From NCBI GenBank assembly GCA_029204225.1, contig CM055104.1, positions 40,289,846 through 40,353,845 on the forward strand: 64,000 nucleotides of DNA. Reading direction: 5' to 3'. Under the pieces are notes generated by a model. The model did no database searches, was not told where the DNA came from, and saw only the letters and a list, made by a program, of their open reading frames with translations. Origin of the DNA: Diphasiastrum complanatum (taxonomy: Eukaryota > Streptophyta > Lycopodiopsida > Lycopodiales > Lycopodiaceae). Shown here piece by piece: positions 39,405 through 52,693 of this stretch (its first letter is position 1; every line of letters starts with the position of its first letter). Position numbers and translations under genes: made by a program.

Positions 39405-42097
39405 CATAAAAATTACTACTTGTGTGAATAGACTTGGAATTCAGATAAATTTTATGGTCAAAGTGTTTCAATTTCTTAAACCTAAGATATCTCTGTTGCA
39501 TAAATAGATTCCAATAGAATGATTGCATTGTCACTTGGGTTTGAAAATATTTAAAGGAAAAGTCGTGGTTGTAATAAAGTGAATCCTAGGGGAAGCACTT
39601 CTTACTGACTTTCTTGGATTTGGATATTTTCATATATCATCTTTCCAATTAACTTTTATCGAAATTGATAATCTCTTTAAAAGGAGGGGTGAAGTGATGG
39701 GATAAAATTCTATTTGAGAATATGTGGATTGCATAGTTTTTGGAAGAGAACCAAGTGTGGTATAGAAATGAGATTTGTTCTGGAAGTAATTTCAGATAAA
39801 TTCAGAGTAAGATATCTAATTGAAACTTTTCGAATAAGAGGAATTATCTAGAGATTGTGTGGACAATCTGAAACTAGAACAAGTTTGAAATTTGAATCAT
39901 TATCTAAAAGTAGTACAATAAAAGGTCAAAGGTTATTAATTCCATTTTGATTGAAATAGAAGTAAGTTTGATTAGAATTTAAGTCTGAGAGTTCTGTATT
40001 AGATCAATCTAATTTTAGTTTGAGTACTAGAATCAGAGAGGGGTTGATTGAGTGGAAGAAATTATGTAATTAGAAGGTAAGTTGGATTGGAAAACTCTTG
40101 AGAGTGAATGTTATTCATCTCAGAGACTTTCTAGATATGTTATTTACTCATGAGAAATAGAAAATCTTTTGTAGCTGAGTTACAAGATCTCAGTGAGATA
40201 TGTGAATAACATATGTGGGTTCTGGAGGAATCTGCCAGATAAAAATGTGTTTATGTACTAGGCCATAGTGAGATTATTCACATATGTGAACGATTAATCT
40301 TGTATGAATCTACTGTGTGTATTCCTGGTTACTAGGGTTATTTGGTGCACTTAACCTAGTCGGTGAACATAAGCATATGATCAAGTATTGTTTTGACAGA
40401 TACTTGCAGAGTTAACAAATTTTTGTGTGGAAGATTTATGAGTTAACTAATAAATGATTTGGATGTGGATCTAAATGTGGTGTCATACTTGTATAACTGA
40501 ATTCTTCACCTAGACATTTAAGATTTTTGAATCATTGGCAATTAACTTGAGTAGTTGATTACTCTAGGATGAAGTTAATTGGTAAAACGATCAATGTGAT
40601 GTGGATTCACCAAGAACTAATGGTTTTGAATAATATTGCTTGTAAGACACATGAATAGTGAATCATTTTGGTTCATCAGTTAAAATTATGTGCATTGGAT
40701 ATACAGTATTCTTGGGATAGAGTATTTCTCAGTTAAGGAATAGACTTAGCTCATTAGTGATTGTATCCCAAAGCGCTCAATTGGATAACAAATATAATGA
40801 GCCCAAGAATCATATCTAAATTGATATTCAGCAGGACTTTGGGTATCTAGATTTGATTCTAGATTGTAATCTATAGTTCTTGTAGTTGAAGATGATTGTC
40901 ATTTTTGGTATGCATTCAGTCTTTAATTACTAGTGGTTAATAGACCTTGAATCTTGCACTTTAGTTAAAGAATCTTGTTTGAAGAATATTCTTAAATCCA
41001 ATATTTTCTTAGTGGAAAGATTTTGGAATGATTCTTACTTTTCCTGAGTTATGTTGGACATATATTCCAGTATCATGTAATTGATTAAGTATGATTTTGG
41101 ATTCCAGAAAATTATGATTGATGAATCATATGAATCTAAATATTTATGATTAACGAATCATAAATATATACTTAATTATTGTTAGAGGATTTAAAGAAAT
41201 GGTGATGATTCTTAAGTGTGCTAATTAATTCTTGATCTATCATTTGAGTAAGAATTCAGATCAGTGTTTTGAATCTCCCTACTCCAGTATCTTATTGAGA
41301 GCCTATGGATCTCACAGATATTCTCACAAGATAAGTTATCTTATTTGTGGAGAATTTAATTAGTCTAGTGGATGTTATTCTACTACAGTTTATGGTCTAC
41401 AGATGCTTGAATACAGTTCGTGTAATATGTTTTTATCCCAAGAGGAAAAATTTTCATCTATCAAAACCATTACAAAAAAGTACTTTGGATCTCCAATTAT
41501 CTTAGGATACAGACAAATCTATTAAGATGAATGATTGCTAATATTTCTTGCATATGATGCTAGAAACAGGAGCGTTTAACTCAAAAGAGTATATGGGATA
41601 CTCAGCGTTGAGTTTTAATCATTCGATATCTTAATGATTCTCCTAGAGATTCTAGTTAAATGAATTATCATATCTTAGGATTGGATTCTAAGGATAGTTG
41701 TACTTGAAAGCTTTTTACCTAATTGTCTGCCAGAGTTTGTCGATAATTTCAGATTGTAATTATTATTATTTTCCTTTAACTTTAATCTCCTAAGTAGGGA
41801 ATATTTCACTCAGTGGTTCATATAAGTGTTTTACATAAAGGTGATGTTACTAACTTGTGTTGAGTGTAACCTAGTTGAGAAATTTACTGCTTAGTGTACT
41901 TTTCAAACTTGAGTCGTACTTCAGAACATAGATTAACGATTGGAAATAGGTTTATCTCTGAGTACTTGTTTGATATGGATGTTAGACTAAGAATAATGAT
42001 TTTCTCGGTTAATATTGAAAGTTAAAGGAACTCTTCCTATAATTCTTTCCTGTCTTGAGGAGCTTCTAAGGATAGAAGCAGTTTAAGGAGGGAAGAA
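39405..42097 (+). other. LARD-like element 1 interior, right part
   Basis: 2.7 kb of AT-rich sequence with no long open frame. It is collinear with the inverted sequence 48050-50680 of element 2, apart from the gag patch there. Ends in the purine tract AAGGAGGGAAGAA (42085-42097). Confidence 0.75.
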
Positions 42098-42573
42098 TGT
42101 TATGGCCATATTCGGTTAAGGACCTAGAATAGTCCTGATATGGTAGACTGGCCCTCCAATATTCGAGATTGTTGGTCACGCCCTGATTTAATTCCATGTC
42201 AAGGCCAGTTGATGACTAATAACCTTGAGAGGACCCAGACACTCTAATTAAGACATATGGAGTATTGCATGTCTGCGTGACGGATATAGGCAGGAGGACT
42301 GCATGAAGAGATGTGATCTATTTATAGTTGACCTGCATGGGAGTTGCATGGGTTCATGCACAAGACTCTACTCTCTATATAATAAGGTAGGGATTCTCCC
42401 GTCGACATATTGGGTTTAGGTTACCAGGTTCTCTCTCCTCTTGCTTCACATGGCATGACTTGGGGGCTAGATCCAGTTTTGATCTAGGATTGGTTGGGCG
42501 GTTTGGCTCCATTGTCTCTCCTATTGTGTTCTCCTATCTTCATCTTAGGGGTTATCTCTTTTGGGTCTTTACA
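42098..42573 (+). repeat. 3' LTR of LARD-like element 1
   Basis: TGTTATGGCC...GGTCTTTACA, 476 bp. Immediately followed by GA and a (CT)n tract. Confidence 0.94.
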
Positions 42574-43494
<921 letters not shown>

Positions 43495-43709
43495 GGATGC
43501 TGGAATTGCATGCATGAGAAGTGACAAATGTCACTAATACTTTAGTTTTCACTTATAGATGTGGATGGAAGTTGGATGGATGTAGTTCTTCCTCGAGGTA
43601 CCTCAAACTCCATAAATATGTGTAGACTTTCTCATAATTTTTGATGAAGAACCAAGATTTGAAGCTATTCCATGCCATTTTGGATCTACACTATCATTTG
43701 CTTGAATAT
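43495..43709 (+). repeat. Partial 5' LTR of copia G
   Basis: Matches about 44885-45098 of the 3' LTR, including CATGCATGAGAAGTGACAAA and the TCCATAAATATGTGTAGAC segment. Confidence 0.82.
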
Positions 43710-43910
43710 TGCAATTAAAATTATTGCTTGTTTTTTCAAATGGCAAGCTTTTCAACTAGATGCATCAAATGCATTTTTAAATAGATATCTAGAAGAAGAG
43801 ATTTATATGGATCAACCCCTTGGGTTCATCCAAGACAAAACCAAAGTTTGCTTGCTCTTCAAGAGTCTCTATGGACTAAATCAAGCTCCAAGATCTTTGG
43901 CTCACTAAAA
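43710..43910 (+). pseudogene. Copia G reverse transcriptase fragment
   Basis: Carries motif A ([11 protein letters not shown]) and [14 protein letters not shown], then [13 protein letters not shown] and a stop. YVDD and the following connection region are deleted. Confidence 0.85.
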
Positions 43911-44549
43911 TTAGGCCTGATGTAAGTTTTAGTGTTCATAAGTTGAGCCAAGCTATGCAAAATCCTACTATTTATCATTGGAAAATGGCCAAAAGAGTAC
44001 TTAGGTACATATCTTCAACCTATATTTATGGTTTGTTATATAAAAGTGAAGATCTTTCCATGGTTGGCTCTTCTGACTCGGATTTTGCAAGTGATAAAGC
44101 AAATAGGAAATCTACAAGTGGATATGTCATATATCTTGGAGGAAATTTGATACCTTGGATTTCCAAAAAGCAAGATACTATATCACTCTCATCTTGTGAA
44201 GCTAAATATAAGACACTTACTACTACAACAAAAGAAGTGCTTTGGATCAAGAGGTTGCTAGTGGAGCTAAAGATAATCAAGGAAGATGAATCTACCTTTG
44301 ATCATGTGTGACAATATTTTAGCACAAGCCCTTGCCAATAATCCAATGTTTCATGCAAGGAGCAAACACATCGAGGTTGCACATCACTTCGTGAGAGAGA
44401 AGCTCATTGGAGGGGACATCTACCTGGAGCACATCGACATATCATCTTGTATTGCAGATGTGCTCACCAAACCTTTGAGGAAAAATTCCTTCATCAAGCA
44501 TAGAGCCAATCTTGGAATAATACCAAGATCCATGTTCAAGTCAACATAG
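43911..44549 (+). pseudogene. Copia G RNase H
   Basis: From HKLSQAMQNPTIYHWKMA: GSSDSDFASD, SLSSCEAKYKTLT (Ala-Glu-Tyr is now Ala-Lys-Tyr), then a frameshift near 44290 to MCDNILAQALA, HARSKHIEVAHHFVRE and the C-terminal TKPLRKNSF. Confidence 0.88.
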
Positions 44550-44563
44550 ATTATTTTTAGGAG

Positions 44564-45347
44564 TGTTGAGAAATGAAAAATCATCTATCTTGACTTTAGG
44601 CTTGTCAGAAAGTTTTTTCTATGTGAGTTTGTTGTTTCATATTGTAAATGCCAAATTTGGCCTAGAAGGAACTTGAGCTACATGGATTCTTCAAGTCTAG
44701 TTGGTCGTATACAACTTGCATATAGATTGTAGACTTAGAAATGTCATTAATAGGCTTGTAGAAACTTGTGGCATATCACATGAAATGGTTGTAAGTGATC
44801 CATAGTGACATGCAAGGCATGCACAAAGTGAAATGGACACATGCATGATGATTTGTACAATTCTAGCTGAAAATATGACACTTGGTAAAAGTAGGTAGAA
44901 ATGCATGCATGAGAAGTGACAAATGTCACTAATACTTTAGTTTTTACTTATAGATGTGGATGGAAGTGGTTCTACCTCGAACTACCTCAAACTCCATAAA
45001 TATGTGTAGACATTCTCATAATCTTTGATGAAGAACCGCTTTGAAGCTATTCCATGCCATTTTGGATCTACACTATCATTTGCTTGAATATTGCTCTCTC
45101 TTTCTCTCTCTACCTCAAGTTGAGGCTTATGCTAATGCATTAAATTCTTGCACTTTTTCTCTCTTGTTTATCAAAGCTATCATTCTTTGATTCATAGCAT
45201 TCTAGATTGTGATTAAGCCGTTAAATTATGTACTAGATCTTGGTATTCAATCTAGAATCAGTTTGTGTGCTAATCATAAAACTTATTAAGATCATTCACA
45301 CTTGAGAATCATTTCCCACATGTGTGAACTTGCTAGAAATTTTGTCA
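44564..45347 (+). repeat. 3' LTR of copia G
   Basis: TGTTGAGAAATG...ATTTTGTCA, about 784 bp, preceded by the purine-rich TTTTTAGGAG. TATA-like CATAAATATGTG occurs at about 44995. The end assignment is supported by the antisense solo LTR at 6032-6811, where similarity also stops at TTTTGTCA. Confidence 0.88.
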
Positions 45348-47575
45348 CTCTATAGAGTCTAGGGCTTCTTAAAAACATGTTTGATGCTCTTGATTGCTTG
45401 GCCCTGGCCCGCATCCATGCTTGTTGCTTTGTCGTGCGAGAGGGTTTCTTGGAATGAGCTTGCTCCAAATGGTTCACCCTCGGGCATATTCAGCTGCTCA
45501 AATGTGGAGGTTGTATCAGACCCCAAGGGAGCTAGATTTTATGCTTGTGTGCTTGCTAGTGCAGATGTTGCCCCTTGGGATGTTGTCAATGGCCCTAGGC
45601 TTGTAGTGGTTGGCTACATTTGTTCTGGAATTTCTGCTACCAAAGCCTCAGCCTACTAATGCTTCAACTCATCATTTTGCTTTCTCAATTCAATGATGAG
45701 TTGATGATGGGATCTACGCAATTTTGCTACTTGACCTCAAAATCTTGGAGTAGCTTCTTCTGTGCTTGTAGTGAGGATCACTGGCTCTTGACGCTCAGTC
45801 TTTTTCTCTTCTGTTTTGATCCTGGTTTGCAAGGCTTGATGTTGTCTTTGTGTAAGTGGTACCATGACCTAACAGGATCTGATATTGGCCTGCCTGGCAT
45901 CATATCTAACTGCAGCTTGGCCATCTTGGGCTTTCTGAGAAGACTTAGGTGGCCTCTGTGAATGCTTTGGAGATGCTTGGGAATGTTGGAAAGTTTTTTG
46001 GAAATTTTGACAACATCTCTTTAGTTCAGTCCCACCCCTGTTTATAAACCCCCCCCCCGCCCTTCTTCAAATTTGGAAAACACAGATGTTGGGTATCTTA
46101 CTAAAAAGCACATTCTAAGACCAATGGTGATAGTGGCAAACTCAGATGGGGTCATTTACACATGTGGGGAGCTCAAACATGGTGGAAATGGCCTAAAAAC
46201 TCAGTTCAACTCAAAAAATCACTTAAACTCAAAATTTGGGAGTTTGGCTGAGGATCTAGGTTCGCCATTTTGACAATAGATTTGGCATTTTAAGATGCAC
46301 AATATATAAAGGAGGCGAACCTAGATTCTCAAATCCACATGTGTGGGGAGCCTATTTAGTGATTTTTTGAAATGAGGTTCGCCAGAAAAATTAATAGGAA
46401 TCTGGGTTCGCCTACTTCACTAATGAAAGAGCATGTCTAACTTGAAGAGGGCGAACCTAGATTGCAAATCTACAAGCCTGTAGAGTGGTTTAAGTGTGTT
46501 TTGCTCTATGGGGCCCATAGGATTGGAATTTAGGATTCTGGATTTGCCTAACTCAATTAGACTCATCATGATGTGCTAAACAAGCAAACCTAGAAAGCAA
46601 AAATTGAGAGAGAGAGATTAGGAGCCTTCAACTAGCCATCCCCAACATCGAAACCCCCAAGAAGAATTCAACATGGCTGCCAAAAATCCAAATCTAGAAT
46701 CTAGTACAACCTGAGGCACTAGGAGCACAAAGGATCTCCACACCGCTAGCTTATGTTGTACCCATACAAAGAGGAATTTTTCATAACCACTGAACCCACA
46801 CCAGAATTGTAGTGGATTTATTTCCTAGCCTATTCTCAACCCAAGATCCAGGCACTCAAGCATCAAGGGGATGAAGTTAGTTGTCACGCGTAGGTTCGAT
46901 CCCGTGAGAGCGATAACATATCTCAGAATTTAGCATGTATGGAAGATCCACATCTAACTCTAACATCCATTAACACTACACAATTAACACTACATCCATT
47001 AACTCTACGATCCACAATGAGATAGATACTTGCTTCTCTCTCTCTCTCTTCCTTTTTCTTTCACAAAAAACAGAAGAACATACAATTCCAATAACATTTA
47101 GATCTAACAATTAACAAGTAAAACAAAAGCATGAGAGAAAGATGAATAAAGTTAGAGAGCATTCCATAAGAAACCAATCTGCTTGTATTGAAATGAAAAT
47201 TTGAACATGAGGAGCAACTCAAATTTGCTCCTATTTATAGTGGAGAGGAGGGCCTTGGCCTCAAAATCCTATTGGCCCATTTCTACCTCCCTAGATATTC
47301 AAACTTAAAAAAGAGTGGGAACTCATTCAATAATTGGAGGGAACCAATTTGAATTTGAATTTGAACCAATTTTGGTGGGAGTCCCAACTTTATTCACTAA
47401 CTTGACATTTAGGCTTGCGACGTTACCGCAAAAAGGCCTAAAGTCCTTTTATTGACTTTCTAATTAATCAAATAACTATGTGATCATCGGGTTGGACTTA
47501 CACACGCAGGGTGCCAAATCCCTCTCACTTATTAACTAGGGTTAGGGTTGTCTTGGGATCCGCAAACCCTCCAAA
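45348..47575. other. Non-coding sequence, 2.2 kb
   Basis: Open frames at 45381-45659 and 45620-45961 (+) have no recognised domain. Contains a C run at 46051-46060, repeated GGTTCGCC words between 46380 and 46450, and several ACATGTGTGG palindrome variants (45320, 46157, 46340). A tRNA B-box-like GGTTCGATCCC at 46901 stands alone. Confidence 0.5.
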
Positions 47576-48049
47576 TGTAAAGACACTAAAGGATTGCCCC
47601 TAAGATGAGGATAGGAAAACACAATAGAAGAGACTATGGAGCCAAACTGCCCAACCAATCCTAGATCAAACCTGGATCTAACACCCAAGCCATGCCATGT
47701 GAAGCAAGAGGAAAAGAGAGAAACTGGTAACCTAAACCCAATATGTCGTAGGGAGAATCCTTATCTCATTATATAGAGAGTAGAGTCTTGTGCATGAAAT
47801 CATGCAACCCCCATGCAAGTCAACTATAAACAGATCACATCTCTTCATGCAGTCCTCCTACCTATATCTGTCACATAGACATACAATAATCCATATGTCT
47901 CAATTAGAGTGTCTGGGTCCTCTCAAGGTAATTAGTTACAAACTGGCCTTGACATGAAATTAAATCATGGCGTGATCAACAATCTCAAATACTGGAGGGA
48001 CGGTCTACCATATTAGGTTCCAGGTCCTTAACCGAATATGGCCATGACA
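47576..48049 (-). repeat. 3' LTR of LARD-like element 2
   Basis: On the minus strand TGTCATGGCC...GTCTTTACA, 474 bp, preceded by the purine tract complement TTCTTCTCTCCTTA (48050-48063). Confidence 0.92.
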
Positions 48050-50093
48050 TTCTTCTCTCCTTAAATTGCTTCTATAAGCTCGTCAAAACAGGAAAGAATT
48101 ATAGGAACAGTTCCTTTAACTTTCAATATTAGCCGAGAAAATCATTATCCTTAGTTTAACTTTCATATCAAACAAGTGCCTATTTCCAATTGCGAGTCTC
48201 TGTTCTGGAGTACAACTCAAGTTTGAAAAGTACACTAAGCGATAAATTCCTCAACTAGGTTAAACATCAACACAAGTTAGTAACATCACCTTCATGTAAA
48301 ACACTTACATGAACTCTGAGTGAAATATTACCTAGCTTAGGATATTAGAGTTAAAGAAAAAATAGTAATAATTACAGTCTGAAATCATCCACAAACTCTG
48401 GCAGACAATTCAATAAAAAGCTTCCAAGTATAACTATCCTTAAAATCCAATTCTAAGATATAATAATTCATTTATCTAGACTCTCTAGGAGAATCATTAA
48501 GGTATAGAATGATTAAAACTCAACTTTGAGTATCCCAGATACTCTTTTGAGTTAAATGCTCCTGTTTCTAGCACCAAATACAAGAAAATAACATTCATTC
48601 ATCTTAATGGACTTGTCTGTCTCCTAAGATTATTGGAGATCCAATCAATTGAAGAACTGTAATCCAAGAATCATCACCATTCCTTTGAATCCATTGGCAA
48701 TAATTAAGTATCTATTTATGATTAATCAATCATAAATATTTAGATGCATATGATTCGTCACTCACAATTTTCTGGAATCCAAAATCATACTTAATTATTT
48801 ACAGGATATTGGAGTATATGTCCAACATAACTCAGGAAAAGTAAAAATCATTCCAAAACCTTTTACACTAGAAAAATACTGGATTTAGGAATATTCTTCA
48901 AAGTGCAAGATTCAAGTTCTATAAATCACTGGTAATTAAAAACTGAACGTATACCAAAATGACAATCATCTTCAACTACAAAAACTTTAGATTACAATCT
49001 AGAATCAAATCTAGATACCCAAAGTCCTGCTGAATATCAATTCAAATATTATTGTTGGATTCATTATGATTTGTTATCCAATTGAGCACTTTGTAATACA
49101 ATCACTAATGAGCTGAGTTGCTTCCTTAACTAAGGAATACTCTATCCCAAGAATATTGTATATCCGATGCACACAATTTTAACTGATGAACCCAAATGAT
49201 TAACTAATCATGCGTCTTACAAGCAATGTAATCAAAACTATCAGTTCCTGGTGAATCCACATCACAGTGATCATTTTACCAATTAACTTCATCCTAGAGT
49301 AGTCAACTACTCAAGCTAATTGCCAATGATTCAGAAATCTCAAATGTCTAGGTGCAGATCTTAATTGTACCATACAACACCACATTTAGATCCATATCCA
49401 AATCATTTATAAGCTAATCCATAAATCTTCCATACAAAGATTTGTTAACTCTGCAAGTATCTATCAAAACAATACTTGATCATATGTTCATGTTCACCGA
49501 CTAGGTTAAGTGCACCAAATAACCCTAGTAACCAAGAATACACAATAGATTCATACAAAATTAATCGTGCACATATGTGAATAATCTCACTATGACCCAG
49601 TACATAAACACATTTTTATTTGGCAGATTCCTCCAGAACCCACATATGTTACTCACGTATCTCACTGAGATCTTGTAACTCAGCTACAAAATATTTTCTA
49701 TTTCTCATGAGTAAATAACATATTCGGGAAATCTCTAAGACGAATAAAATTTTCTCTCAACAGTTTTCCAATACCATTTACCTCTAATTACATAATTTCT
49801 CACACTTGATTAACCCCTCTTTGATCCTAGTACTTAAACTAAGATTAGATTGATCTAATATAGAACTATCAGACTTAAATTCTGATCAAACTTACTTCTA
49901 TTTCAATCAAAATGGAATTAGTAACTTTCGACCTTTTACTGTACTACTTATAGATAATGATTCAAATTCCAAACTTGTTCCAGATTGTCCACACAATCCC
50001 TAGAGAATTCCTCATATTTGAAAAGTTCCAATTAGGCATCTTACTCTAAGTCTATCCGAAATTCCTTTCAGATCCAATCTCATTTCTATATAT
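48050..50093 (-). other. LARD-like element 2 interior
   Basis: AT-rich, no long frames. Collinear with the element 1 interior (42097 downward to about 39760). Confidence 0.8.
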
Positions 50094-50513
50094 TTTGGAT
50101 ATTGTTGTAGGTTTGGAGAAGAGGCCAACAACACAACAAGAACAATTGAGGTATGACAAGAGAGCTAAAGAGCTATACACATGATAAAGATGAATCTTAC
50201 CAATGAACTTCTCAAGGAAGTTGGTAAGAGTACTTCATCAAAGGATGCTTGGGATTCATTAAAAAAGCTTTATGAATCCAAGTCTACATTTAGAGTTTTG
50301 ACTCTAAGAAGACAAATCTTTGAAAGTTTGAAAAAGAATGAAGAGAGTCCAAATATTTTTGTTATGAGAGTGAAGGCTTTGAATGATGAGTTAGCTTGCA
50401 TTGATGAGAGTATTAAGGAAGGAGAGCTTGTTCAAGTTATTCTTAATGGTTTGTTGGATGCTCATGCCAACATTGTACAAATTCTTGCCATTCAAAGAAC
50501 TTTTCCATAAAAG
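50094..50513 (+). pseudogene. Stray copia gag patch inside LARD 2
   Basis: About 420 bp of UBN2 gag: SSKDAWDSLKKLYES, RVLTLRRQIF, ALNDELACIDE and VILNGLLDAHANIVQ, very close to copia B gag (6930-7340). No LTR, PBS or target duplication accompanies it, and it substitutes for about 110 bp of the LARD sequence. Both edges are abrupt. It looks like filler DNA copied in during double-strand-break repair. Confidence 0.8.
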
Positions 50514-51690
50514 TTAACTGGAAAGATAATATATGAAAATATCTAAATCCTAGAAAAGTTAATAATAAGTGCTTCCACTAAAGGATTCACCCTCCACAGA
50601 GATATTCCATGGTTTAAGAAATTAAAACATTTTAACCTTAGAATTTATCTGAATTCCAAGTCTATTCACACAAGTAGTAATTTATATGACATAACAGTCT
50701 TTTAGAAGAATAACTTCATGCTGGAAAGAATCATGTAAATCAGTCTGATATCCTATATTCGACAAATTACTAAGAAGTAAAGGATTAATTAAGAAAGCGA
50801 GAAATAGATTTGAGGGCCTCTGATTTTGTAAATAATGAGATACCACATTGGGATCTAGATTAAACCTCAAAATTTTCCAAAATACCCCACATTTGATCGA
50901 ATGGTTTTCTTCTTTCCCATATCACGACTAGGTCCTAAACACACCATTGATCATCAGATCTTCACAGTCCTAGAATTTTCTTTCCAAAATTACTGATGTC
51001 CCATACCATCAGCTTTTCCTTCCAGAAAACTCTTAATCGTCTTATCTGATATTCTAGAGATGCATTGATCATCTAGCTGTCCTACAATCACTATAGGAAT
51101 TATCTTTTGTCCCCAAGCATTGGAGAATCCTTTTATTTGGATGACTGGCATGCCTATCAGATGGATACCCAAAATCCACATCTGATTATGTGACTTAGAC
51201 AGAAGAATTAACATGGTTCAATATTACATCCTGATCTTTTTTGGTTAATAAGTAAGCTTCAAATCCCCTACTGATGCATCAAATCTAGGGACAAGCTTCT
51301 TTAACAGATCCAATGTACTCCATGTATCAGACTCTACTTCTAAAATCACAATTGACACCCAAAACTGTGGATAACTCAATGGTTACAAAGATATAAGCTA
51401 TGAATTCAACTAAATGAATTCTATCCAGAAAATTAATAACTGGTATTAAGCAATTATTGACTAAGATTATCAAAATCCTAATTGCGAAATACATTTCCCA
51501 ATCACACTTACTACCTCTGATGTCCACTCTTCTTCCCTCAGAATTTTCAGTTTTCTGAAAATCTATTTCAGCTAAGGTACTAAGAAGACGTTACAACATT
51601 AGTAAATGTTTAAAATTAATTACTGTAGGAAAAAATCTGAAACAATTTCATTTCTATCCTATACCTGGGTTGAATAACTGATATACCAAA
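50514..51690 (-). other. LARD-like element 2 interior, distal part
   Basis: Collinear with element 1 at about 39640-39410 and then directly with 36299 down to 35345; the uninterrupted insertion site is at about 50683-50690. Confidence 0.8.
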
Positions 51691-51742
51691 AAACATCTAC
51701 TAGTATGAAAAAACACTACTAGTCTAATCTTTTGAATATAAT

Positions 51743-52080
51743 TCACTATAGGACATGTGCATGTTTGCACTCTTCATGCAGAAGTTAGATTAATAGAAAA
51801 GATCATTTATCTTCATATAGTTTTTGCTTGGATTACTAAGCCAGCATCATTAGCAAAGGAAGCTATCTCTCGATTAGAAGATGTTTTATCAAAAGAAGGA
51901 CTCCATAAAGGACTTGTCAAAATTCAAAAAGATGAAACGCTTCTAGGAAAGAATGGGAACATGCCAACTAAGCCAATCATAGGAGGAGCAAAAGCACGTC
52001 GTTTTCTATCAAATCATACTGGTAAGGCTTCTAATATTCAACACTCAATCTGGACAGATATTATAAGTGGAATACAATGA
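51743..52080 (+). other. Possible transposase-like C-terminal exon, plus strand
   Basis: Preceded by a plausible acceptor (TTCACTATAG). Open for about 110 codons to TGA at 52078-52080: CTLHAEVRLIEKIIYLHI, then helical AKEAISRLEDVLSKEG, then KPIIGGAKARRFLSNHTG. It has true protein composition. The LHAEVRLIEK block recalls the C-terminal part of uncharacterised DDE-type transposon proteins related to the minus-strand gene nearby; this is memory-level similarity and weak. It meets the minus-strand exon (52045-52386) tail to tail. Confidence 0.45.
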
Positions 52081-52386
52081 ATAATGGGAGCTCCTTAAAG
52101 GAACATTCCCATCAGTAAAGCCTAAAATGTTCAAAACATAAGATCTTTTGACAAAAATGATCTTATTTGTCTTAACAAATTTATGTCCTCCTAAATAAAA
52201 TGATAAAGCTTTAACTGCCATTATAAGACTCTCCCCGACTGGGCTCAGCTTGGAATGAGCAATACAGATCTCACTCTTCAAGAAATGCCGAAGATAGTGG
52301 CCCAGTCCACTGTCCCTCTGGAACGAGAATGCGTGTTGTCTGAAACCACCTCGTCTCGCAGCAAAATCATCTATTATGAGAGCATC
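52045..52386 (-). CDS. Minus-strand exon, unknown protein (part b)
   Basis: Starts after an acceptor (CCTATTGCAG) and reads DALIIDDFAARRGGFRQHAF, then SGLGHYLRHFLKSEIC and SPVGESLIMAVKALSFYL, ending at a stop by 52045. The splice phase agrees with the upstream exon at 52464-52612. It may be the 3' end of the transposase-like gene at 53.4-58.5 kb, or a separate gene. Family not recognised. Confidence 0.5.
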   Translation of the reverse strand, partial: DALIIDDFAARRGGFRQHAFSFQRDSGLGHYLRHFLKSEICIAHSKLSPVGESLIMAVKALSFYLGGHKFVKTNKIIFVKRSYVLNILGFTDGNVPLRSSHYSLYSTYNICPD

Positions 52387-52463
52387 CTGCAATAGGAAAT
52401 ATGTTAGCAAAAACACATTCAGTGATTGAAAACATTCAAATGCAAGGAAGATTAAACACTTAC

Positions 52464-52612
52464 ACATTCTTCATCATCAGCAGCAACCAGATCGGGATGA
52501 TCAATATAATGACCACGTACTGAAGTGGAATCATTAGTGAAATGCATTAATGATGGACGAGGGAAGCCCATCCAGCTTGGAGGTAAACTCTTCTTTCTTA
52601 ATAACATTTTGA
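52464..52612 (-). CDS. Minus-strand exon, unknown protein (part a)
   Basis: Reads PPSWMGFPRPSLMHFTNDS, then GHYIDHPDLVAADDEEC, and ends at a donor GTAAGTG (52463-52457). The 77-bp intron to 52387 is GT-AG and phase 0. The left limit is approximate. Confidence 0.5.
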
Positions 52613-52693
52613 AATCAATATTCTAATGAAATATTTTCAATCTAATTCATTTTGTTTCATAATTGATTTCTTGTGTGCTGAATTATTTTGCAG

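Larger units (their letters stand above)
32489..42573 (+). mobile_element. LARD-like LTR element 1, largely non-coding
   Basis: Two LTRs of about 476 bp, a PBS (32967-32979) and a polypurine tract (42085-42097) surround about 9.1 kb. Of this, 3.1 kb is a later insertion (36300-39404), so the element itself is about 7 kb. No gag, protease, integrase, RT or RNase H motif was found in its interior, which fits a large retrotransposon derivative relying on another element's proteins. A second, inverted copy lies at 47576-51690. The two LTRs differ by roughly 5-6% by eye. Confidence 0.88.
43495..45347 (+). mobile_element. Ty1/copia element G, internally deleted
   Basis: Order: partial 5' LTR (43495-43709), a jump into RT (43710-43910), RNase H (43911-44549), then a complete 3' LTR (44564-45347). 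The LTR sequence stops abruptly at CTTGAATATTG and RT continues from AATTAAAATTATTG, so LTR remainder, PBS, gag, protease, integrase and early RT are lost in one deletion. Confidence 0.85.
47576..51690 (-). mobile_element. LARD-like LTR element 2, inverted, 5' truncated
   Basis: Reverse-complement copy of element 1: 3' LTR at 47576-48049, then interior matching 39405-42097 and 35345-36299 of element 1 in order. It lacks the 3.1-kb CATAA insertion. Homology fades near 51690, and no 5' LTR follows. A copia gag fragment replaces about 110 bp at 50094-50513. Confidence 0.85.

Noticed and set aside
45292-45961. Overlapping frames after the copia G LTR as a host gene
   Set aside because: Both strands are open in short pieces, no domain and no splice sites were convincing.
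46890-46925. tRNA gene or SINE from the B-box-like GGTTCGATCCC
   Set aside because: No A box at a suitable distance, no cloverleaf pairing and no terminator were found; a lone B box is not enough.
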